From JBBPZA01 sp038199375 (GTDB lineage: Bacteria > Actinomycetota > Thermoleophilia > Solirubrobacterales > Solirubrobacteraceae), in contig JBBPZA010000054.1 of NCBI GenBank assembly GCA_038199375.1, forward strand, positions 1 to 18,857: a DNA stretch of 18,857 bases, given 5' to 3'. A program made the position numbers and the translations under genes. Under the pieces are notes generated by a model. The model made no database searches. It saw only the letters and a list, made by a program, of their open reading frames with translations, and was not told the DNA's origin. Position 1 is the first letter of the stretch. Each line of letters starts with the position of its first letter. This document shows positions 14,172-18,857 of this stretch, one piece after another.

Positions 14172-14677
14172 CACCGCCGTTCGCCGAAGAACGACGTGAG
14201 CAGGAGGGCGCAGTCCTGGGCCATCAGTCCACCGGCAACCTCGGGGCGGTGGTTGAAGCGGGGCTCGGCGAGGACGTTCAGGACGGATCCCGCCGCCCCC
14301 GCCTTGGGGTCGGCCGCGCCGTAGACGACCCGAGGGACGCGGGCGAGGACGATCGCTCCCGCGCACATCGCGCACGGCTCGAGGGTCACGTAGAGGACGC
14401 TGTCGAGCAGGCGCCAGCTGGACAGCGTCCTGGCCGCCTCACGCAGGGCGATGACCTCGGCGTGGGCCGTCGGATCCGCCCGAAACTCACGCTCGTTGCG
14501 TCCTGCGCCGATGACTTCACCATCGTGCACGACGACGGCTCCGATCGGCACGTCGTCGTGCTCGAGCGCGAGCTGCGCCTCGCGGAGGGCTAGCCGCATG
14601 AAGTACTCGTCGCGGGGGAAGAAGTGGGCTGGCACCGATCGGGCGGCACGGGCGTCGAGCAGGAGCCCTATGCCCAT
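14171..14677 (-). CDS. tadA: tRNA adenosine(34) deaminase TadA
   Basis: This 168-residue zinc deaminase of the TadA type converts A34 to inosine in tRNA-Arg(ACG), an essential step in decoding. It has FMRLALREAQLALEHDDVPI, the HAE motif with the catalytic Glu in PTAHAEVIAL (72-74) and the zinc cysteines in EPCAMCAGAIV (102 and 105). The C-terminal RFNHRPEVAGG matches TadA rather than other cytidine deaminases. The first 20 or so residues are not conserved: ATG 14677 is used, but GTG 14635 (VPAHFFPRDEYFMRL) is equally possible. It is divergent from the protease gene, only 39 bases away with the long start. The dead glycosyltransferase gene is coupled downstream. Confidence 0.92.
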   Translation of the reverse strand: MGIGLLLDARAARSVPAHFFPRDEYFMRLALREAQLALEHDDVPIGAVVVHDGEVIGAGRNEREFRADPTAHAEVIALREAARTLSSWRLLDSVLYVTLEPCAMCAGAIVLARVPRVVYGAADPKAGAAGSVLNVLAEPRFNHRPEVAGGLMAQDCALLLTSFFGERR

Positions 14678-14716
14678 GCGGGAAACTTCGTGGCCTGCCG
14701 GATGTTCTCAAGAACC

Positions 14717-16066
14717 ATGCAGACAAAGCTGACCCCTCTACTCGCCCTCGCCTTCGCCGCCGTGGCGATCGCCGTCGCCGCGCTCCCGGTCGCCGCACGT
14801 GCCCAGCCGGCGGTTCCCGGCGAGGTGGTGGTCAAGTACGACAACGGAACGACCCGTGACCAGCGCGCCGCCGTGCAGGAAGCGACCGGCACGGGCGCTC
14901 CCGAGCCGATCACCCGGCAGTCCCGGGTGCTTAAGGTCCGCGACGGCGAGAGCGTGGCCGAGACCGTCCGCGAGCTGCGCCGCAAGGGGGTCGTCGAGTA
15001 CGCGGCGCCCAACGTCGTCGCGCGCGCCGCGGGGTTCGTGCCCGACGATCCCGGAAAGGGGGGTCCGGCCGGCTGGCAGGACGTCCAGTGGAACTTCCTC
15101 GCCGAGTCCGGCGTCAACGCCCCCGACGCCTGGGAGAACCTCCGCGTCCGCGGGGCGCCCGGCGGCAAGGGGGTCACCGTAGCGCTGCTCGACACCGGCG
15201 TCGCCTACGCCGACCGGGGGCGCTTCCGCCGCTCGCCCGATTTCGCGGGGACGCGCTTCACGCGCGGCTATGACTTCGTCTCGCGCGACTCCTTCGCCGA
15301 CGACGAGAACGGCCACGGCACCTTCGTGGCCGGGCTCATCGCCGCGACGACCGACAATGGGATCGGCCTCACCGGCCTCGCCTACCGCTCGACCATCATG
15401 CCGATCCGCGTCCTGGACTCGCGCGGGGAGGGCGATGCCGCGGTCATCGAGGCGGGCATCCGCTACGCGGCCCGTCGGGGAGCGAAGGTCATCAACCTCA
15501 GCCTCGAGTTCGGGACGCTGATCCGCGCCGCCGAGATCCCCGGGATCATCGACGCCCTGCGCTACGCCTCGCGCAAGGGCGCCTTCGTCGTGGCGGCATC
15601 GGGCAACGAGGGCGAGCAGACGATCGCCTACCCCGCCCGAGCGGCCCGCGTCGTCGCGGTCGGGGCGACGACGGAGGGCGGGTGCGTCGCCGACTACTCA
15701 AACGGCGGAGCCGGAATCGACCTCGTCGCCCCGGGCGGCGGGCCCGACGCCGAGCTCTCCAAGGACCCCAACTGCCGGCCCTTCGAAGGCTCCGAGCGTC
15801 CGATCACCGCGCTCACCTACAAGCGGGGGACCTTCCGGCGCTTCGGGCTTCGCACCGAGGAGGGGACCTCGATGTCCTCGCCCCATGTCGCGGCGACGGC
15901 GGCGCTGGTCATCGCAAGCCGCGTGCTCGGGCCCGACCCCACGCCCCGCGCCATCGAAGAGCACCTCGAAGCCACCGCTCGAGACCTGGGCCCCCCGGGC
16001 TTCGACGACCGCTACGGGGCGGGCCTGCTCGACGCCGCGGCGGCTACGGCGACCCCACTCCGGTAG
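14717..16066 (+). CDS. Secreted subtilisin-like (S8) serine protease
   Basis: This 449-residue preproprotein has a signal peptide (residues 1-29; hydrophobic core LLALAFAAVAIAVAALPVA, cut after ARA). A propeptide of about 75 residues follows (VPGEVVVKY to VVEYAAPNVVARA), as in the fervidolysin-like group. The catalytic domain has Asp159 (VALLDTGVAY), His200 (ENGHGTFVAG), oxyanion Asn297 (AASGNEGE) and Ser385 (GTSMSSPHVA). All triad residues are intact, so an active extracellular protease is expected. ATG 14717 is chosen because the signal peptide follows directly; the longer upstream frame is antisense to tadA. The ribosome binding site is weak. It converges with the stress-protein gene, with 18 bases between the stops. 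Confidence 0.93.
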   Translation: MQTKLTPLLALAFAAVAIAVAALPVAARAQPAVPGEVVVKYDNGTTRDQRAAVQEATGTGAPEPITRQSRVLKVRDGESVAETVRELRRKGVVEYAAPNVVARAAGFVPDDPGKGGPAGWQDVQWNFLAESGVNAPDAWENLRVRGAPGGKGVTVALLDTGVAYADRGRFRRSPDFAGTRFTRGYDFVSRDSFADDENGHGTFVAGLIAATTDNGIGLTGLAYRSTIMPIRVLDSRGEGDAAVIEAGIRYAARRGAKVINLSLEFGTLIRAAEIPGIIDALRYASRKGAFVVAASGNEGEQTIAYPARAARVVAVGATTEGGCVADYSNGGAGIDLVAPGGGPDAELSKDPNCRPFEGSERPITALTYKRGTFRRFGLRTEEGTSMSSPHVAATAALVIASRVLGPDPTPRAIEEHLEATARDLGPPGFDDRYGAGLLDAAAATATPLR

Positions 16067-16084
16067 CCCGCCCCAGCGCCGCAC

Positions 16085-16528
16085 TCAGGTCGTTCGGATG
16101 ATCATCACCGAGCAGGGCGCGTGGTGTGAGACCTTGTTGGGCACCGAGCCCAGGAGGAAGCGCTTTGCGCCGGTCATGCCCTTGTTTCCCACGATGATGA
16201 GGTCGGCGCTTCGCTCCTCGGCGACGTCGAGGATCGCGTCGGCGGGATCGCCCTGACGGGCGAAGGTCTCCACCTCCACGCCGGCCCGCTTGATCGCCTC
16301 GGCCGCCTCGTCGAGCGTGCCGTCCACGTCCTCGCGCGGGTTGATCGCCCACTGGAGGTCCTCGGGCGCCTCACGCCTCTCCTCGCGCAGGCGCTGAGTC
16401 GGGACCGGCTCGTAGGCGCTGACCAAGTCGATTCGCGCTCCGACGGCGGAGGCGAGCTCGGTTGCCTGACGGACCGCCTGCGTCGCCGTCTCGGAACCGT
16501 CGGTGCCGACCACGATCGAACCGAACAT
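16085..16528 (-). CDS. Universal stress protein (UspA family)
   Basis: This 147-residue single Usp domain starts FGSIVVGTDGSETATQAV, with the conserved Asp in VGTDGS. It ends with VGNKGMTGAKRFLLGSVPNK and VSHHAPCSVMII, the G-x2-G-x9-G-S/T ATP-binding pattern. It is thus an ATP-binding type of stress protein; the exact role is unknown, as for most of the family. A good ribosome binding site (GAGGAG) lies four to five bases before the ATG. It is divergent from the PHP phosphatase gene. The 67 bases between contain a tandem 8-base repeat, GGCCACTA, at 16569-16584. Confidence 0.93.
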   Translation of the reverse strand: MFGSIVVGTDGSETATQAVRQATELASAVGARIDLVSAYEPVPTQRLREERREAPEDLQWAINPREDVDGTLDEAAEAIKRAGVEVETFARQGDPADAILDVAEERSADLIIVGNKGMTGAKRFLLGSVPNKVSHHAPCSVMIIRTT

Positions 16529-16595
16529 GTCTCTCCTCTGTCGGGCCGTAGAGCGAAGGGCATGATATGGCCACTAGGCCACTAGCCTTGGACGA

Positions 16596-17378
16596 GTGAT
16601 AGATCTGCACGCTCACCCGCTGCCCGGACTCGACGACGGGCCGGCGGGGCTCGAGGAGGCCCTCACGATGGCGCGGGCGGCGGCCGACGCGGGCACGCGC
16701 GTGATGGCGGCGACCCCGCACATCGACTACCGCTGGCGGGTCGCACCGCAGGAGATCCCAGCCGCGGTGGACGCCTTCAACGCGCAGCTCGCCGAGGCAG
16801 AGATCGGGCTGAGCGTCGTGCAGGGCGGAGAGCTGGCGGTCTCGCGCCTCGGAGAGCTAGGGCCCGCCGACCTCGCGGCGGTGCGGCTCGGAGGCGGCCC
16901 CTACCTGCTCGTCGAGTGCCCCCACGCGGTCGTCGGCTCGGCCTTCGGGATGATGGTCTTCGACCTCCTCGCTCAGGGCGAGCACGTGCTGCTCGCCCAC
17001 CCCGAGCGCAGCCCGATCTTCCTCGACGACCTCGAGACGCTCGACCGGCTGGTGCGCGGCGGCGTGCTGTGCTCCATCACCGCGGGCTCGCTGGTGGGGA
17101 GCTTCGGGGAGCCCGTGCGCCGGTTCGCGGTCCGCCTGGTCGCCGAAGGCCTCGTCCACGACATCGCCTCCGACGCCCACGACGACGCCCGCCGCCCCCC
17201 GGGGCTGCTCGCCGCGCTGGAGGAGGCCGACCGCGACCTCCCCGGCCTCGCCGACCAGGCCGAGTGGTACCTCGAGGCGGCGCCCGAGGCGATCCTCGCC
17301 GGAGATCCGCTCCCTCCCCAGCCGTCACCGCCGACGCCCCGCCGCCGGCGCCGGTGGCTGCCGACCGGACGGCACTAG
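16596..17378 (+). CDS. CpsB/CapC-type PHP-domain phosphatase
   Basis: This 260-residue PHP-domain protein of the CpsB/CapC/YwqE tyrosine-phosphatase group has metal ligands in series: DLHAHPLPGLDDG (3-15), ATPH (H42), GGEL (E79), LLAHPERSP (H135 and E137) and IASDAHDD (D193 and H195). Family members dephosphorylate bacterial tyrosine kinases that control capsule or exopolysaccharide export. No kinase or polysaccharide gene is nearby, so the substrate is open. GTG 16596 is used because the next residues are the conserved IDLHAH start. The C-terminal 20 residues are proline- and arginine-rich tail. Confidence 0.88.
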   Translation: MIDLHAHPLPGLDDGPAGLEEALTMARAAADAGTRVMAATPHIDYRWRVAPQEIPAAVDAFNAQLAEAEIGLSVVQGGELAVSRLGELGPADLAAVRLGGGPYLLVECPHAVVGSAFGMMVFDLLAQGEHVLLAHPERSPIFLDDLETLDRLVRGGVLCSITAGSLVGSFGEPVRRFAVRLVAEGLVHDIASDAHDDARRPPGLLAALEEADRDLPGLADQAEWYLEAAPEAILAGDPLPPQPSPPTPRRRRRWLPTGRH

Positions 17379-17384
17379 GCATAC

Positions 17385-17474
17385 ATGTCTCCCACCTGGA
17401 CCTGGATGATGGCCGCGATCTGCCTGTTCGCGCTCGCGGGACTGGTGATCGCCATCGTGAAGCTGATCAGCTGA
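17385..17474 (+). CDS. 29-residue single-helix membrane peptide
   Basis: ATG 17385 opens MSPTWTWMMAAICLFALAGL followed by VIAIVKLIS and TGA. A short polar start with two tryptophans leads into one hydrophobic helix of about 20 residues and a single lysine near the end. It begins seven bases after the phosphatase stop, in the same direction, and may be co-transcribed. The upstream ribosome binding site is weak (GGCAC...). No family is recognised. The sharp amphipathic layout and codon choice argue for a real small protein, but evidence is limited. Confidence 0.5.
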   Translation: MSPTWTWMMAAICLFALAGLVIAIVKLIS

Positions 17475-17513
17475 GCTGAGGAGGCCATCGCCCGCGAGTG
17501 GCGCCCGTCGCCG

Positions 17514-18857
17514 CTACTCGAGCGGGTGGGCGGCCCGCCGCCAGGCGGGCACGCCGCCGTCGGCGACGTGGAGGACCTCGCCCACGCCCAGCCGGCGCAG
17601 AAGGCTCGCCGCCGTCGCGCTTCGCTGCCCCGACGCGCACACGGCAGCCACCGGGCGCTCGCGGTCGAGGCCTTCGGGCAGCTCGCGGAGGTCGTGGTAG
17701 GGGCGGTGAAGCGAGCCTGGTATGTGGCCCTCCTCCCACTCCGAGCGCTCGCGCACGTCGAGCACCTGGAGCTCGGGCCGAGAGGTGGTCAGCCCCCACA
17801 GGCTCTCGATGCTGATCCGCTCGAGCCGCTCGACGGGTCGGTGCTCCTGGCGCCAGGTCGTCATGCCGCCGTGCAGATAGCCCGCGAGCTTTCGCACGCC
17901 CACCGCGGCCGCCAGGCCCGCGGCCCGCCGGGCGTCCTCGTCGTGGCGCCCGACGATGACGATCTCCTCGGCCCGGTCGACGAGCCACGCGAGCTTGGTG
18001 CCAAAGCCGGCGCGCAGCGCCGAGAGGCAGACCGCGCCGGGGATGTGGGCGTCGTCGAACTGCTCGTCGGTGCGGACGTCGACGAGCAGCGCTCCGTCGC
18101 GGCGCTTGAGGTCGACCTGGCGCGGGGTGAGCGGCATCGCCTCGACGCCCTCGGTGAGCAGCGGGCCGCGGTTGAGCTCGACGATGGCCCGGAAGTTCGG
18201 CGGCTGGGGACCGAGGCGGGCAAGGGAGCGCTCGACGAAGACCTCCTCCTCGCTCTCGGTCAGCAGGTCGTTGTGTCCGAGCTCGTAGCCGATCGTCGAG
18301 GAGACCTTCATGTCCATCCCCGGGCCGCCGCACATGGAGCCGCCGAGGTGGCCGGGCCAGACCTCGGTCTCGCGCGGGAGCGTGAGCAGGCGCTCGTGGA
18401 GGCTGTGGAAGATCGCCCGCGCGCCGTCGGCCCTGTCGACGGCGAGGTCGGGCCGGGCCACGTCGCCGACGAACAGCGAGTCGCCGCTGAGGACCGCCCA
18501 CGGCTCCTCCCCGCGGTCGGTGTCGGCGAGCAGGAACGCGGTGTGCTCCGGGCGGTGGCCCGGGGTATGGAGCGCCTCGACGCGGACGCACCCGAGCTCG
18601 AGCGTCCAGCCGTCGTCGAAGGGCTCGTGCGGATAGGAGACCTCGGCGAGGCGGTTGACGTGGATGATCGCCCCGGTCGCCGCGGCCAGCCGCCCGTGCC
18701 CCGACAGGTGATCCGCGTGGTTGTGGGTCTCGAGCACGTGCTCGATGCTCACCCCCAGGTAGCGGGCGAGCTCGAGGTAGCCGTCGATCTCGAAGCGGGG
18801 GTCGACGACGGCCGCGATGCCCGCGTGCTCGTCGCCGATCACGTAGGACGCGCACCC
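17514..18857 (-). CDS. MBL-fold hydrolase with two rhodanese domains (partial, 5' end outside window)
   Basis: The frame is open to the right edge and begins mid-gene as GCASYVIGDEHAG, so the start lies beyond the window; the GTG at 18842 is internal. About 447 residues are visible. The metallo-beta-lactamase domain has THNHADHLSGH (HxHxDH), HTPGHRPEH, SGDSLFVGDVARPDL and WPGHLGG, as in ETHE1-like persulfide dioxygenases. Rhodanese domain 1 (LLVDVRTDEQFDDAHIPGA) has VGRHDEDARR where the active Cys loop should be, so it is probably inactive. Domain 2 (VLDVRERSEWEEGHIPGSL) keeps the loop CASGQRS. Such fusions process persulfides made in sulfide or cysteine breakdown. It is convergent with the small-peptide gene. 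Confidence 0.92.
   Translation of the reverse strand, partial: GCASYVIGDEHAGIAAVVDPRFEIDGYLELARYLGVSIEHVLETHNHADHLSGHGRLAAATGAIIHVNRLAEVSYPHEPFDDGWTLELGCVRVEALHTPGHRPEHTAFLLADTDRGEEPWAVLSGDSLFVGDVARPDLAVDRADGARAIFHSLHERLLTLPRETEVWPGHLGGSMCGGPGMDMKVSSTIGYELGHNDLLTESEEEVFVERSLARLGPQPPNFRAIVELNRGPLLTEGVEAMPLTPRQVDLKRRDGALLVDVRTDEQFDDAHIPGAVCLSALRAGFGTKLAWLVDRAEEIVIVGRHDEDARRAAGLAAAVGVRKLAGYLHGGMTTWRQEHRPVERLERISIESLWGLTTSRPELQVLDVRERSEWEEGHIPGSLHRPYHDLRELPEGLDRERPVAAVCASGQRSATAASLLRRLGVGEVLHVADGGVPAWRRAAHPLE

Noticed and set aside
16569..16584. Tandem 8-base repeat GGCCACTA between the stress-protein and phosphatase genes
   Set aside because: Only two copies and too short to call an operator without comparison; noted in the stress-protein entry.
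17467..18855. 462-codon minus-strand frame
   Set aside because: Arg/Ala/Pro/Gly-rich shadow of the MBL-rhodanese gene.
1..18857. CRISPR array, rRNA, complete transposon or riboswitch
   Set aside because: No regularly spaced repeats, no rRNA sequence, no transposase with terminal repeats and no recognisable riboswitch core were seen on reading both strands.

Overview
The window is high-GC bacterial DNA with strong G/C preference at third codon positions, frequent GTG/TTG starts and tightly overlapping genes. This suggests a soil actinobacterium, possibly a Thermoleophilia (Solirubrobacterales) lineage. The phylum is a fairly safe inference; the class is a guess from general gene style. No rRNA, CRISPR array or complete insertion sequence was seen.

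Layout. (1) 1-2833 is an accessory segment, visibly less GC-rich than its surroundings. It holds the tail of an unknown gene, a Schlafen AlbA_2-domain protein, a four-helix membrane protein, a membrane-anchored coiled-coil protein and the broken C-terminus of a serine recombinase. It ends at the 3' side of tRNA-Ser(GGA). (2) 2834-8994 is core-like: tRNA-Ser, an M29 aminopeptidase, a DrrAB-type ABC exporter, a short-chain dehydrogenase under a probable MerR-type operator, a divergent QueA homologue and a DUF427 protein. (3) 9001-10640 is a gene graveyard: a deleted alpha/beta hydrolase, an ECF sigma-factor tail and the start of an NmrA-like oxidoreductase, with an intact TrmO-type tRNA methyltransferase among them. 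(4) 10639-13658 holds a small aromatic-rich ORF, a nucleotidyltransferase and a two-gene accessory cassette (a small conserved-looking protein plus an ImmA/IrrE-like protein without HExxH). The cassette lies on the 3' side of tRNA-Ser(CGA). (5) 13659-18857 is core-like: tRNA-Ser(CGA), a glycosyltransferase-39 remnant coupled to tadA, a secreted subtilisin-like protease, a universal stress protein, a CpsB/CapC-type PHP phosphatase, a 29-residue membrane peptide and a metallo-beta-lactamase protein with two rhodanese domains, cut by the window edge.

How it fits together. Both tRNA-Ser genes have a lower-GC, multi-gene accessory cassette at their 3' end, the usual side for integration into tRNA genes. 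One cassette still carries a recombinase remnant. These two cassettes (173-2528 and 11827-13535) are the best candidates for undescribed systems. Both are compact and translationally coupled, and both pair one large sensor- or regulator-like protein with small partners. tRNA-modification genes recur (trmO, tadA, the QueA-like gene), but they sit in separate transcription units.
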